Positions 36,977 through 46,269 are shown, numbered from the stretch's first letter. The stretch: DNA of 64,000 nt from Verrucomicrobia bacterium SCGC AAA164-E04 (GCA_000383715.1 KB911873.1:1-64000); one strand, 5' to 3'. The notes: generated from the letters alone by a model not told the origin. Numbers and translations: made by a program.

Positions 36977-37280
36977 TTCAGCAAGAGGAAACAGGCAAGA
37001 ACTAGCCTGTTTCAGGGAGAATCACCACGAATGCTGAAACCAAGCCAAATTTTGTAACAATTCTGCGCTCGATTTGCTCGGGCAAGCACATTAAGTGTTT
37101 ATCAGGATACGTTGACAACGGCCGTGGGAAAATTGAGATCAAATTACAACTTCTGGTGTCAGGCTTTGCATGATTCAGCGCTGCACTTGTCGACTGAGGC
37201 TTTGCAGCGCATGAAGGGCAAATACTTTTCAAGACATCAGTTATCGACTTCCACTCATTCCCCTGAAACGTCATTTTAAA
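36977..37280. other. Divergent intergenic region between gatC and the CYTH gene
   Basis: The 304 bp hold two inverted repeats (36988-37013 and 37178-37210), a 10-bp direct repeat AGGCTTTGCA (37161-37170 and 37197-37206) and a TTGACA at 37112-37117 facing the plus-strand gene, with only a poor -10 (TGAGAT, 16 bp later). No gene-like open frame fits here. Promoters for both flanking genes are expected in this stretch. Confidence 0.6.
36988..37013 (-). promoter_or_regulatory. Inverted repeat in the gatCA leader
   Basis: GAAACAGGC (36988-36996) and GCCTGTTTC (37005-37013) form a perfect 9-bp stem with an 8-base loop. On the minus strand it ends 11 bp before the gatC ATG at 36976, so it would fold in the mRNA leader next to the ribosome entry site. 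There is no U tract, so it is not an ordinary terminator. Confidence 0.45.
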
Positions 37281-37754
37281 ATGGGCATAGAAATCGAACG
37301 CAAATTCCTCGTGGACCCCAAGGGAGCGTGGCGACAATCAGACAAAAGCCTGATGTGCCAGCAGGGTTACATTTCCACCCAATCGGCTTGTTCGGTAAGG
37401 GTACGACTCATGGGGGAAAAAGGATTCCTGACCATGAAGACCAAACGCGAAGGCATCCAACGCGATGAATTTGAATATGAAATCCCGTTAGCAGATGCAC
37501 ATCACATGCTCAGTCATTATTGTGACTCGAGTATCGTCAAAAAAATCCGACATTACGTTCGCTACCAAGGCATGCTTTGGGAAATTGATGCCTTTGAAGG
37601 CGACAACAAAGGTCTTATCCTGGCCGAAGTGGAATTGGAAACAGTCGATCAACAAATCTCCCTGCCCGAATGGGTTACAAAGGAAGTTTCCGGCGACCCC
37701 CGCTACTTCAACGCCATGCTCGCCAAATATCCTTTCAACGAATGGACGAGGTAA
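37281..37754 (+). CDS. CYTH-domain protein (triphosphate tunnel metalloenzyme)
   Basis: CYTH proteins hydrolyse inorganic triphosphate or related triphosphates in a beta-barrel tunnel. The defining EIERKFLV motif is at residues 4-11. Further charged strands follow: CSVRVRLMGEKGFLTMKTK, RDEFEYEIP, and KIRHYVRYQGMLWEIDAFEGDN, with GLILAEVELE carrying the metal-binding Glu pair. Length 157 is typical of the short bacterial type. The substrate is uncertain. It stands alone with non-coding DNA on both sides. Confidence 0.92.
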   Translation: MGIEIERKFLVDPKGAWRQSDKSLMCQQGYISTQSACSVRVRLMGEKGFLTMKTKREGIQRDEFEYEIPLADAHHMLSHYCDSSIVKKIRHYVRYQGMLWEIDAFEGDNKGLILAEVELETVDQQISLPEWVTKEVSGDPRYFNAMLAKYPFNEWTR

Positions 37755-38023
37755 GACTTGGAACCTTAACAATCTTTAAATGCACTGCGCGCAATGGACT
37801 CACTCCGGCAATGAAAACCTGAAATCTTATTCCCTGAAATAGACCGGAGGTGCGCATAAATAGGATTCACCCGTTGCAAGTTGCTTTTTATAGGGAATAT
37901 TTGATAGTAAAGGATACAGATAGAATTTCATTTTACCTAGTAAATAATTAATAACATGCATGTTAGGCATTAAAAATAGAGAAGTTCAATCCCTCATGAA
38001 AAGGAAAGACGTGCGTCGGTATC
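37755..38023. other. Non-coding, AT-rich stretch before the DUF3050 gene
   Basis: No gene-like frame is present in this stretch. It includes an AT-rich segment near 37920-37960 with TTAATAACATGCATGTTAGG, containing the short palindrome AACATGCATGTT. A promoter for the downstream gene probably lies here, but no confident -35/-10 pair was found. Confidence 0.5.
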
Positions 38024-38167
38024 ATGACTCTTGTTACTGTATCCGAAAAATTAATAGAAACGGTTATTGAGCAACATTCTGAGCGTGCGATGCACGCAAC
38101 AGGCTGTGTACATCGAGAATTGTTTAATCACCGCTCCCCATTCCGAACAGCCGAGGAAGTATGGTGA
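38024..38167 (+). CDS. Possible small ORF (47 aa) before the DUF3050 gene
   Basis: An ATG-started frame encodes 47 residues beginning MTLVTVSEKLIETVIEQHSE and ending in AEEVW. Its composition looks more protein-like than the overlapping upstream extension of the DUF3050 frame, and it ends 22 bp before that gene's likely start. There is no good ribosome site and no family was recognised. It could be a leader peptide, a remnant or chance. Confidence 0.25.
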   Translation: MTLVTVSEKLIETVIEQHSERAMHATGCVHRELFNHRSPFRTAEEVW

Positions 38168-38189
38168 AAATAGAAACGCAAATATTATC

Positions 38190-38984
38190 TTGAAAGAAAT
38201 CACTGTTGAAACGCTTCTTCCATATAGAAAGAAGCTTGAAAACCACCCTGTCTACAAGGCTGTCGAGTCTTCTGAAGATTTGAGGTACTTCATGGAACAC
38301 CACGTCTATTCGGTCTGGGATTTCATGTCGCTGCTCAAATATCTTCAATCAGTTATTGCTCCGGCACAATACCCTTGGGTTCCGATGGGTGATGCAAGTG
38401 TCAGGCGTTTTATCAATGAACTGGTCCTGGAAGAGGAATCAGATCAAACTCATGTTGAGGGAGAATTTTCCAGCCATTTTGAGCTGTATCAGCGATCCAT
38501 GTTGGAAATTGGTGCTGACACTGACCCCATTGCTGATTTTGTGAGCAAGGCAGAAACTCAGGGTGTTGAGGTCGCTTTGAAACTACCATCTGTCCCCCCT
38601 CCTTCAGCTCGTTTTACATCGACAACTTTCCAACTGATAAAAGAAGGTAAGCCGCATAAGGTGGCCGCGGCTTTTGCTTTGGGTAGAGAACACATCATAC
38701 CCTGTATGTTTCGCTCGATTCTCAAAGAAACCGGTGTCTCAGATAGGCAAGCACCCATATTTCATTTCTATCTCAACAGGCATGTCGACCTCGATGAGGG
38801 TTCGCACGCGCCATTGTCACTCAGATTGCTTAACGGGTTGTGCGATCATGATGAAACGAAGGTAAGAGAAGCCATTGACGCCGCAAAACTGGCAATTTCT
38901 GCAAGGCTTGAGTTGTGGGATGGCGTGTTGGAGTCGATCAACAAGCCTGAGCAAACACTCGCTGTAAACTCATTTGCAAGTTGA
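38190..38984 (+). CDS. DUF3050 family protein (heme-oxygenase-like fold)
   Basis: DUF3050 proteins have a helical heme-oxygenase-like fold whose conserved His and Glu residues suggest a metal-dependent oxidase; no reaction is established that I know of. Conserved blocks are LENHPVYKAVESSEDLRYFM, HHVYSVWDFMSLLKYLQ, RFINELVLEEESD, SHFELYQRSM and, near the C-terminus, HFYLNRHVDLDEGSHAPLS. The start is uncertain: the TTG at 38190 gives MKEITVETLLPYRKKL and a length (264) in line with the family, while an earlier TTG at 38067 would add 41 residues of unlikely sequence. No obvious partner genes flank it. Confidence 0.82.
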   Translation: MKEITVETLLPYRKKLENHPVYKAVESSEDLRYFMEHHVYSVWDFMSLLKYLQSVIAPAQYPWVPMGDASVRRFINELVLEEESDQTHVEGEFSSHFELYQRSMLEIGADTDPIADFVSKAETQGVEVALKLPSVPPPSARFTSTTFQLIKEGKPHKVAAAFALGREHIIPCMFRSILKETGVSDRQAPIFHFYLNRHVDLDEGSHAPLSLRLLNGLCDHDETKVREAIDAAKLAISARLELWDGVLESINKPEQTLAVNSFAS

Positions 38985-39203
38985 GTTCAGGGCAGTCATA
39001 GATAAAAAATTTGCCTGCACTTGCAACGAACGTCGCTTCGAGCCGCTTGCAGTCAACGGCTTATCAGCCTCAATCAAGGCAAATCCACAGCTCTCATTCT
39101 GAGAAGCCGAGTGTTGCCCAGCGATTCAGCAAAGCCGTGTTCCAACCTTTTTGGAGCTCCAAATTCCTTTGCTAATCCTTGGGTTTTGAGGTTTATTGAG
39201 TGC

Positions 39204-39911
39204 ATGTCTGCAAAGGAACCCATCATTCTGCTGGAGAAGGTTTCCAAGCGTTATGGATCATCTAATTCCAAAAGTACGACCAACGTCCTGACGGAGGTAG
39301 ATCTTGAGGTATATGAAGGTGAATCCATGGCTATCATTGGTCCCTCCGGCTCAGGAAAAAGCACGCTGCTCAACATCATGGGTGCGCTGGACACCGCCTC
39401 CGATGGATTTGTTTGCATCGCGGGTAGACATCTGAATGAAGCAGGTGAAAATGAATTAGCGGAATTCCGCCGACGCACGGTGGGGTTTATCTTTCAGGCA
39501 CATCATCTCCTCCCCCAGCTTTCTGTCATGGAAAATGTGCTTGTTCCACTCCTGGCAGAACCACAGCCCAAAGGCATGCAGGAGGCTGAGGAGCGCGGGC
39601 GTGTGCTACTGAAACGTGTTGGACTTGACCACCGCCTTGATCACAAACCGGGACAACTTTCCGGTGGAGAGAAACAACGCGCTGCAGTCGTGCGCGCCCT
39701 TATATGCAAACCTCGCATACTTCTCGCCGATGAACCTACAGGGGCACTGGATCGCGAGTCATCTGAGAATCTTGCTCAGTTGTTAATGGAACTCAATCAC
39801 GAGGAAGGCCTTACCTTGATGACTGTAACTCATTCAATGGAGCTGGCCCGCTTAACTGGCACTGTCCTGGAACTTGAGGACGGACATTTACAGACAAACA
39901 GAGCGTCATGA
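39204..39911 (+). CDS. ABC transporter ATP-binding protein (LolD/MacB type)
   Basis: This is the ATPase partner of the adjoining FtsX-like permease. The start at 39204 (MSAKEPIILLEKVSKRYG) is chosen because the frame upstream lacks homology. Walker A is GPSGSGKST, the Q-loop is FIFQAHHLLP, the signature is LSGGEKQRA and Walker B is ILLADEPTGALD. These match the LolD/MacB subfamily, which drives mechanotransmission-type exporters or lipoprotein release. Length 235. Its stop overlaps the permease start (ATGA), so the two are coupled. Confidence 0.92.
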   Translation: MSAKEPIILLEKVSKRYGSSNSKSTTNVLTEVDLEVYEGESMAIIGPSGSGKSTLLNIMGALDTASDGFVCIAGRHLNEAGENELAEFRRRTVGFIFQAHHLLPQLSVMENVLVPLLAEPQPKGMQEAEERGRVLLKRVGLDHRLDHKPGQLSGGEKQRAAVVRALICKPRILLADEPTGALDRESSENLAQLLMELNHEEGLTLMTVTHSMELARLTGTVLELEDGHLQTNRAS

Positions 39912-42900
39912 CGGCCTGGAGATTCCTCATTCAAAGCCTGCGTTATTATGCACGATCCCATGCAGGTGCGTTCCTGGGGGCAACAGTCGCTTCCGCGGTT
40001 TTGATTGGAGCCCTTGTCGTTGGGGATTCAGTGAAAGGCAGCCTGTTTGAATTGGCCATGTCTCGACTAGGGCGCATTGATACCGTCATCACGGGTAATG
40101 ATCGGTTGTTTCGTGATAAACTCGCCAACGAAATGCAGGGAGAAGTTTTTGAGGATATAGTACCTGCCATTCAACTCCCCGCTGTCGCCTCCGCGTCCGA
40201 CGGATCGACACGTGCCAATCAAACTCAGATCATTGGGGTGACAAGCAAATTCTGGAATCTGGGACTCAAAGCAAATCCAAACATCCACCCGGGAGCTGAT
40301 GAGGCAACACTGAGTCAGGCACTTGCCAGGCAGTTACAAGTTAGCCAGGGAGACCCGCTCATCCTGCGCATCCAAAAGCCTTCACGCATTTCACCAGACG
40401 CTCCGCTGGCTCCCGATGAAAATAACTCTGTAGCCCTGAGGCTTAAAGTAGCGCATATCGTCGAGGATACATCGATGGGCAGATTCAGCCTCAAAGCCAG
40501 CCAACTGCCTGCTCTCAATGCGTTCGTTGACCTGAAGTTCCTTCAATCAGAGCTGGAAATCCCAGGTAAAGCCAATCTCCTGCTGTGCGCTCAAGCGGCA
40601 GATACGTCAGCCCCCGCCTCGGATGGATCCACTGCTCTGGAAATATTGAATAAACAATGGACCATGGAGGACAGTCAGCTCGAATGGATTGACCTCAGTA
40701 AAAGAGAAGGCCGAGGACTAGAATTGAGAACCGAGCGCGTCTTCATGGATCATTATTCAGCAGAGGCAGCTGGGAAAACAGGGAAGGAATCGACCGGGCT
40801 TTTGACCTATTTTGTCAATGCGATCACGAAAGACGATCGAATGACTCCCTACTCAATGGTCACCGCGATTGAAGCGCCGTATGTACCGGAAGATCTTCAG
40901 GAGAGTGAAATCATCCTCAATCAGTGGTTAGCTGACGATCTGGATGCCAAGCCGGGTGACTCGGTAGAGATGACCTATTTCGAAGTCGGACTGGGGCGTG
41001 ATCTCAGAGAGGCCACGACAGCGTTTACAGTGAGGGCGATTGTCCCAATGCAAGCCCCTTACGATGACCCGGATCTGATGCCTGATTTCCCCGGGCTGAA
41101 GGAAGCGGATAATTGCCGGGATTGGGATACCGGTTTCCCAATTGATCTCGACCTGATTCGCGACAAGGACAACGCCTACTGGAAAGCACACAAAGGCACG
41201 CCCAAGGCGTTTATTTCGCTCAGCAAAGGACGAGAAATCTGGGAGAACAGATTCGGGGCTCTGACGGCTGTAAGGTATCCAGAAATCACAACTTCCACTC
41301 AAAAAGAGGCTCTCGAATCAGCGATCCTGAGAAACCTGAAACCATCCACGCTCGGTGTCATGAGCATTCCAGTGAAAATGCAGGCATGGAATTCGGTGCT
41401 TCAGTCCCAGGATTTCGGGGGTCTGTTCATTGGGTTCAGTTTCTTTCTTATCATCGCAGCTCTGATTTTGATGAATCTGCTTTTTCAATTTGTTGTGGAG
41501 CAACGCACTCAGGAGTCGGGCATATTACTGGCGATAGGCATGACTCCAAAACGCTTGAAACAGTTTTTACTGCGGGAAGGAATGCTCATCAGCTTGCTGG
41601 GACACGTCGCCGGGGTGGTTTTTGCCATTCTTTATGCCAAGGGAATGCTCTATGGCTTATCCACCATTTGGAGTGATGCCGTGGGCACGTCATCACTTCA
41701 GTTCCACTTTAATCCTGCTACCATATCCGGAGCTGCGGTCGGATCGATAGCGTTGACCGGAATGACACTTTGGTGGGGGCTTCGAAAGCAGATTCAGAAA
41801 CCTGCGCACGTCCTTTTGACCGAAAGTCAGGTGGAGGGTCAAGCAGTGGAGCAAGCGCCTAAAGGAGCCAATCGAAGATTCGTGGTAGGTATCGTTTGTG
41901 GGTTTGCAGCTCTGGGAATCGCAGCTATGGGCCTGGAGGGTAATCCAAGCAAAGCAACAGGCGCTTTCTTCGGAGCTGGTTCCCTTTTATTGATCGCAGG
42001 CTTGAACCTGGCATCCGCTTACTTGCGTAAGGCCACTGATCAAGGATCATCAAAACCACCCTCACTTTTACAGTGGGGAATTAGAAATGCTTCGCGCCGC
42101 AGAAAGCGGAGTTTGGCTACGATCAGCATGCTGGCTTTCGGGTCCTTTCTGGTCATCGCCGTAGGAGCCAACAAACTGAACGCTTTGCGTGACGCCGAAA
42201 AACGTTCTTCCGGAACTGGCGGATTCGCTTTCTGGGGGGAATCAACGGCTCCTGTGGTCAGAAATCTAAACACAGCGGAAGGAGCGGAAGCATACGGATT
42301 ATTCCAGGATGAACTCGAAGGTGTCCGTTTTGTGCCATTCAGGCGTCGTGACGGCGAACAAGCAAGTTGCCTGAACCTAAACCGAGCACAGCGACCACAG
42401 CTACTGGGAGTCGATCCAGAGACACTTGCTTCCCGCAATGCGTTTACATTTGCGCAAGTCAGCGCAGAGATTCCAGAGGATTCGTCGGCATGGAATTTAC
42501 TTTCAAACAATGCACCCGACGGAACAGTTCCTGGTATCGCTGATATTAATTCAATCATGTGGGCAATGGGGAAAAATGTTGGGGATATTCTTGAATTCCA
42601 GAACACACAAGGAGAAACATTCAGAGTAAGACTGGTTGCTGCAGTGGCCAATTCTATCCTGCAGGGAAATGTGATTATTTCTGAATCGGCGTTTCTGCAA
42701 CATTACCCCAACGAACCCGGTTACAAAACATTCCTCCTCGATGCACCTGCCGAGCAGAAGGAACGCGTTGCAATTACTTTGACCCGAGCCATGGAAGATG
42801 ATGGCCTTTCCCTCTCAGATACCATTGAACGCATGCGAGCATTCAATGCTGTTCAAAACACTTATTTGTCAACCTTTCAGTTACTTGGGGGCCTTGGCAT

Positions 42901-43240
42901 GGTGCTTGGCAGCTTCGGCCTGGGAGTGGTCGTATTGAGGAATCTTCTCGATCGCAGGACTGAATTGGGGCTATTGACCGCAGTCGGATTCACCCGCAAT
43001 CGCATCAGGAAGCTGGTCTTGCTAGAGCATTTCGGGTTGCTTAGTGCAGGATTATTTACGGGAAGCTTGAGTGCCTTGATAGCTGTCTTTCCAAGCCTTC
43101 AATCACCCGGTGCCGACATTCCTTACGCCTCCCTGGCCTTGACGCTCTTCACCATTTTCGGCACGGGCTTCATCTGGATACTTTTTGCCACCCAATCCGC
43201 ATTGAAGGGACAATTTTTGGATTCCTTGCGTGATCAGTGA
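39908..43240 (+). CDS. FtsX-like ABC transporter permease (large, two-domain)
   Basis: A 1110-residue permease with a signal-anchor helix (about residues 20-42), a large periplasmic domain, a central group of helices (about 500-720) and a C-terminal FtsX triplet of helices (about 990-1100). The last group starts GGLGMVLGSFGLGVVVLRN and includes the FtsX-type LDRRTELGLLTAVGFTR motif; an earlier copy reads QRTQESGILLAIGMTPKRLK. This two-FtsX-domain architecture resembles large predicted exporters of lipoproteins or macromolecules rather than MacB. With the coupled ATPase it forms a complete system; the substrate is unknown and no periplasmic adaptor gene is adjacent. Confidence 0.9.
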   Translation: MTAWRFLIQSLRYYARSHAGAFLGATVASAVLIGALVVGDSVKGSLFELAMSRLGRIDTVITGNDRLFRDKLANEMQGEVFEDIVPAIQLPAVASASDGSTRANQTQIIGVTSKFWNLGLKANPNIHPGADEATLSQALARQLQVSQGDPLILRIQKPSRISPDAPLAPDENNSVALRLKVAHIVEDTSMGRFSLKASQLPALNAFVDLKFLQSELEIPGKANLLLCAQAADTSAPASDGSTALEILNKQWTMEDSQLEWIDLSKREGRGLELRTERVFMDHYSAEAAGKTGKESTGLLTYFVNAITKDDRMTPYSMVTAIEAPYVPEDLQESEIILNQWLADDLDAKPGDSVEMTYFEVGLGRDLREATTAFTVRAIVPMQAPYDDPDLMPDFPGLKEADNCRDWDTGFPIDLDLIRDKDNAYWKAHKGTPKAFISLSKGREIWENRFGALTAVRYPEITTSTQKEALESAILRNLKPSTLGVMSIPVKMQAWNSVLQSQDFGGLFIGFSFFLIIAALILMNLLFQFVVEQRTQESGILLAIGMTPKRLKQFLLREGMLISLLGHVAGVVFAILYAKGMLYGLSTIWSDAVGTSSLQFHFNPATISGAAVGSIALTGMTLWWGLRKQIQKPAHVLLTESQVEGQAVEQAPKGANRRFVVGIVCGFAALGIAAMGLEGNPSKATGAFFGAGSLLLIAGLNLASAYLRKATDQGSSKPPSLLQWGIRNASRRRKRSLATISMLAFGSFLVIAVGANKLNALRDAEKRSSGTGGFAFWGESTAPVVRNLNTAEGAEAYGLFQDELEGVRFVPFRRRDGEQASCLNLNRAQRPQLLGVDPETLASRNAFTFAQVSAEIPEDSSAWNLLSNNAPDGTVPGIADINSIMWAMGKNVGDILEFQNTQGETFRVRLVAAVANSILQGNVIISESAFLQHYPNEPGYKTFLLDAPAEQKERVAITLTRAMEDDGLSLSDTIERMRAFNAVQNTYLSTFQLLGGLGMVLGSFGLGVVVLRNLLDRRTELGLLTAVGFTRNRIRKLVLLEHFGLLSAGLFTGSLSALIAVFPSLQSPGADIPYASLALTLFTIFGTGFIWILFATQSALKGQFLDSLRDQ

Positions 43241-43381
43241 CAATACTTGAACCCCTTCGTGGGCCATCTTCATGAAAATCAAATGTCCAACTGGCCTTTA
43301 ACAGGCCGCTCAAAAGTGAAAATAAATTTTCTGGACACCTCAGAGCAGGAGTGTTTCAGACAGGAAACCCATTTTCTTTAT

Positions 43382-43396
43382 TTAGAATCATTCTAA
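43382..43396. promoter_or_regulatory. Palindromic operator upstream of the Fur-family gene
   Basis: TTAGAATCATTCTAA is a perfect 7-1-7 inverted repeat, the same layout as the PerR box (TTATAATNATTATAA) and close to Fur boxes. It ends 3 bp before a consensus -35 hexamer and about 45 bp before the start codon of a Fur-family gene, so autoregulation is likely. Confidence 0.7.
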
Positions 43397-43399
43397 GTA

Positions 43400-43427
43400 T
43401 TGACACAATTAATAGCTACGTTACTTT
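43400..43427 (+). promoter_or_regulatory. Probable promoter of the Fur-family gene
   Basis: A perfect -35 TTGACA (43400-43405) is followed after 16 bp by TACTTT (43422-43427) as a weak -10. The palindrome at 43382-43396 directly abuts the -35, as expected for a repressor site. Confidence 0.5.
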
Positions 43428-43440
43428 TAACTGAACGAAA

Positions 43441-43884
43441 ATGGCAACATCAGAAAACAAGGGCCTGGCCCGCAAGCTGGCAGACAGCGGTCTGCGTATG
43501 ACTACACAGAGAGAGCATGTGTACAATACGTTACTTGAGCAGACAGACCACCCATCAGCAGATGACGTTTACCTTCGAGCCAAGGCCGACATGCCTGAGA
43601 TATCCATGGCCACCGTTTACAATACGCTGGATGCTCTCGTGAAGTGCGGGCTCATCAAACAAGTCAATGTTGAACGATCAGCGACGCGTTATTGCTCCAA
43701 TCTCAGGGAACATTGCCATTTTTTCTGTGAAGAATGCGGCAACATTCACGACGTGAATTTCAAGAAAGACAGGGGGGCACTTCCTTTAAGAATCCCCAAA
43801 CATCTGATCCCAACTCAAGTGGATATTTCGATACGCGGGCATTGCAGCAACCCAGTCAACTGTCCCAATCGCGCTGAAAACTGA
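43441..43884 (+). CDS. Fur-family transcriptional regulator (Fur/PerR type)
   Basis: A metal- or peroxide-responsive repressor. The N-terminal winged helix includes RMTTQREHVYNTLLEQTDHPSADDVY, and the recognition region is SMATVYNTLDALVKCGLI. The dimerisation domain holds HCHFFCEECGNIHDV with a Cys-x2-Cys pair (C96, C99) for structural zinc. The second pair near the C-terminus is GHCSNPVNC, a Cys-x5-Cys spacing instead of the usual Cys-x2-Cys. Length 147. The gene lies 90 bp upstream of sufB on the same strand, so it may control the suf genes in response to iron or oxidative stress. Confidence 0.92.
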   Translation: MATSENKGLARKLADSGLRMTTQREHVYNTLLEQTDHPSADDVYLRAKADMPEISMATVYNTLDALVKCGLIKQVNVERSATRYCSNLREHCHFFCEECGNIHDVNFKKDRGALPLRIPKHLIPTQVDISIRGHCSNPVNCPNRAEN

Positions 43885-43919
43885 GCGATTGCTGGATCAT
43901 CCATAACTTAACAAATTGA

Positions 43920-43940
43920 AAGACCGAATATTAAGGTCTT
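43920..43940 (+). promoter_or_regulatory. Short inverted repeat before sufB
   Basis: AAGACC (43920-43925) and GGTCTT (43935-43940) form a 6-bp stem with a 9-base AT-rich loop in the 90-bp gap between the Fur-family gene and sufB. It could be an operator, an attenuator or a weak terminator; the following bases AAGTAAGATTTT are only moderately U-rich. Confidence 0.3.
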
Positions 43941-43974
43941 AAGTAAGATTTTCAACCAAACAAACTTTTTTACC

Positions 43975-45423
43975 ATGAGTAGCGCAACAGAGACCATTGA
44001 AGGATTTGTAAAGAGTGAATACAAGTATGGCTTCATCACTGATATTGAAGCCGAATCAGCTCCTCCCGGACTGAGTGAAGAAATTGTCCGATTTATTTCG
44101 GCCAAGAAAAACGAGCCGGAGTTCATGCTGGAGTGGCGGTTGAAGGCTTACCGACATTGGTTGAAAATGTCCAATCCGACTTGGCCGAAGGCGGATTATC
44201 CACCGATTGATTTTCAGGATATTATTTATTATTCCGCTCCCAAAAAAAACACAGATGGTCCAAAAAGTTTGGATGAAGTCGACCCAAAACTTCTGGAAAC
44301 ATACGAAAAACTGGGCATTCCTTTACATGAGCGAGCCCGCCTGGCCGGCGTTGCAGTAGATGCGGTGTTTGACAGTGTTTCCGTGGGGACCACCTATCAG
44401 GAAGCTCTGGCTGAAAAAGGCATTATCTTCTGTCCGATGTCGGAAGCCGTCCAGAAGCATCCGGAGCTTGTAGAAAAATATTTGGGCAGTGTGGTTCCCT
44501 ACACGGACAACTTTTACGCAGCATTGAACTCCGCTGTTTTCAGTGATGGTTCATTCGTATACATACCCAAAGGGGTGCGGTGCCCAATGGATTTATCCAC
44601 TTATTTCCGCATCAATGCTGCAAAATCGGGACAATTCGAACGAACGCTGATTGTAGCAGAGGAAGGTAGCTACGTGAGTTATCTGGAAGGATGCACCGCA
44701 CCCATGCGTGATGAAAATCAATTGCATGCGGCGGTGGTCGAATTGGTCGTTCTTGATGACGCTGAAATCAAATACTCCACAGTCCAGAACTGGTATCCTG
44801 GTGATGAAAACGGCAAGGGTGGCATTTACAATTTCGTGACGAAGAGGGGACTTTGCAAGGGGCGCAACTCAAAGATTTCCTGGACTCAAGTTGAAACCGG
44901 ATCCGCCATCACATGGAAGTATCCCAGTTGCGTACTTCTGGGGGAAAACAGCGTAGGGGAATTCTACTCTGTTGCGCTGACGAACAACCGTCAACAGGCT
45001 GACACAGGTACCAAGATGGTGCATATTGGTAAAAATACACGCAGTACCATCATCTCCAAGGGGATTTCTGCAGGCAAGGGGCAAAACAGTTACAGAGGCC
45101 TCGTGCAAGCACGTAAATCAGCCGAGCAAGCAAGGAACTTTTCACAGTGCGACTCCCTACTGATTGGTGATCAATGTGGAGCCCACACATTTCCTTATAT
45201 TGAAGTTAAAAACACGACTGCAAGCGTGGAACATGAGGCAACCACCAGCAAGATCGGGGAGGATCAGATCTTCTATTGTAACCAACGCGGCATATCCACA
45301 CAGGATGCCGTCAACATGATCGTCAACGGTTTTTGCAAGGAGGTCTTCCGCGAGCTTCCAATGGAGTTCGCAGTCGAAGCTCAAAAACTACTCGGCGTCA
45401 GCCTTGAAGGTAGCGTCGGTTAA
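43975..45423 (+). CDS. sufB: Fe-S cluster assembly scaffold SufB
   Basis: SufB is the main scaffold of the SufBC2D complex on which Fe-S clusters are built. The 482-residue length is normal. Diagnostic blocks are [71 protein letters not shown] and the C-terminal [22 protein letters not shown]. In the last of these the Glu and the Cys of the active site interface with SufD are present. It is the first of the suf structural genes, with sufC 45 bp downstream. Confidence 0.96.
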   Translation: MSSATETIEGFVKSEYKYGFITDIEAESAPPGLSEEIVRFISAKKNEPEFMLEWRLKAYRHWLKMSNPTWPKADYPPIDFQDIIYYSAPKKNTDGPKSLDEVDPKLLETYEKLGIPLHERARLAGVAVDAVFDSVSVGTTYQEALAEKGIIFCPMSEAVQKHPELVEKYLGSVVPYTDNFYAALNSAVFSDGSFVYIPKGVRCPMDLSTYFRINAAKSGQFERTLIVAEEGSYVSYLEGCTAPMRDENQLHAAVVELVVLDDAEIKYSTVQNWYPGDENGKGGIYNFVTKRGLCKGRNSKISWTQVETGSAITWKYPSCVLLGENSVGEFYSVALTNNRQQADTGTKMVHIGKNTRSTIISKGISAGKGQNSYRGLVQARKSAEQARNFSQCDSLLIGDQCGAHTFPYIEVKNTTASVEHEATTSKIGEDQIFYCNQRGISTQDAVNMIVNGFCKEVFRELPMEFAVEAQKLLGVSLEGSVG

Positions 45424-45468
45424 ACCTCCTCCAATCATTGAATAATTTTTAAGTATAATTTCATTTTT

Positions 45469-46242
45469 ATGTCGAATAAATCACTGTTACGAATCAACAA
45501 TCTGCAGGCTGGCGTGGAGGGGCGCACTATTCTCAAAGGGATCAATCTCGAAATCAATGCTGGAGAGGTCCATGCCATCATGGGCCCTAACGGCAGCGGA
45601 AAAAGCACTCTGGCATCAGTGATTGCCGGGCGTGAAGGATACGAAATCCTGGGTGGGGAAATTGAGTTCCGCGGCGAAGATCTCATGGATATGGAAGCAG
45701 ACGAGCGCGCTCACCTTGGCCTCTTCCTCGCTTTTCAGTATCCTGTGGAAATTCCTGGAGTAAACACTACCTACTTCCTGAAGTCAGCGATCAACGAAAC
45801 GCGCAAAGCCAGGGGTGAAAAGGAGCTGGATGCAGTTGAGTTCCTCAAATTCATAAAATCCAAAGCAAAGCTGCTGGATCTACCTGAAGATTTCTTGAAA
45901 CGTTCGTTGAACGTAGGGTTTTCAGGTGGCGAAAAGAAACGCAATGAAATTTTCCAGATGGCCGCCCTTGAACCTGTCATGGCTGTGTTGGATGAAACCG
46001 ATTCGGGTCTGGACATTGACGCGCTCAAAGTGGTCGCCAACGGAGTCAACCAATTACGCGGTCCTGAATCTGCTCAGCTGGTTATCACACATTATCAACG
46101 TCTACTGGATTATATTGTGCCGGATGTGGTGCATGTTCTGCATGACGGACGCATTATCAAAACGGGCCCCAAGGAACTAGCTCATGAACTGGAGGACAAG
46201 GGCTACGATTGGGTCATCAAAGAAGCTGAGCAACCAGCGTAA
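45469..46242 (+). CDS. sufC: Fe-S cluster assembly ATPase SufC
   Basis: SufC is the ABC-type ATPase that drives conformational change in SufBCD. Walker A is GPNGSGKST, the signature is FSGGEKKRNEIFQM, and Walker B is AVLDETDSGLDIDAL, all characteristic of SufC rather than transport ATPases. Length 257 is slightly above average. It lies between sufB and sufD, with 27 bp before the preferred sufD start. Confidence 0.96.
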   Translation: MSNKSLLRINNLQAGVEGRTILKGINLEINAGEVHAIMGPNGSGKSTLASVIAGREGYEILGGEIEFRGEDLMDMEADERAHLGLFLAFQYPVEIPGVNTTYFLKSAINETRKARGEKELDAVEFLKFIKSKAKLLDLPEDFLKRSLNVGFSGGEKKRNEIFQMAALEPVMAVLDETDSGLDIDALKVVANGVNQLRGPESAQLVITHYQRLLDYIVPDVVHVLHDGRIIKTGPKELAHELEDKGYDWVIKEAEQPA

Positions 46243-46269
46243 TCATTGCATCACCCTTTCAACACTATC

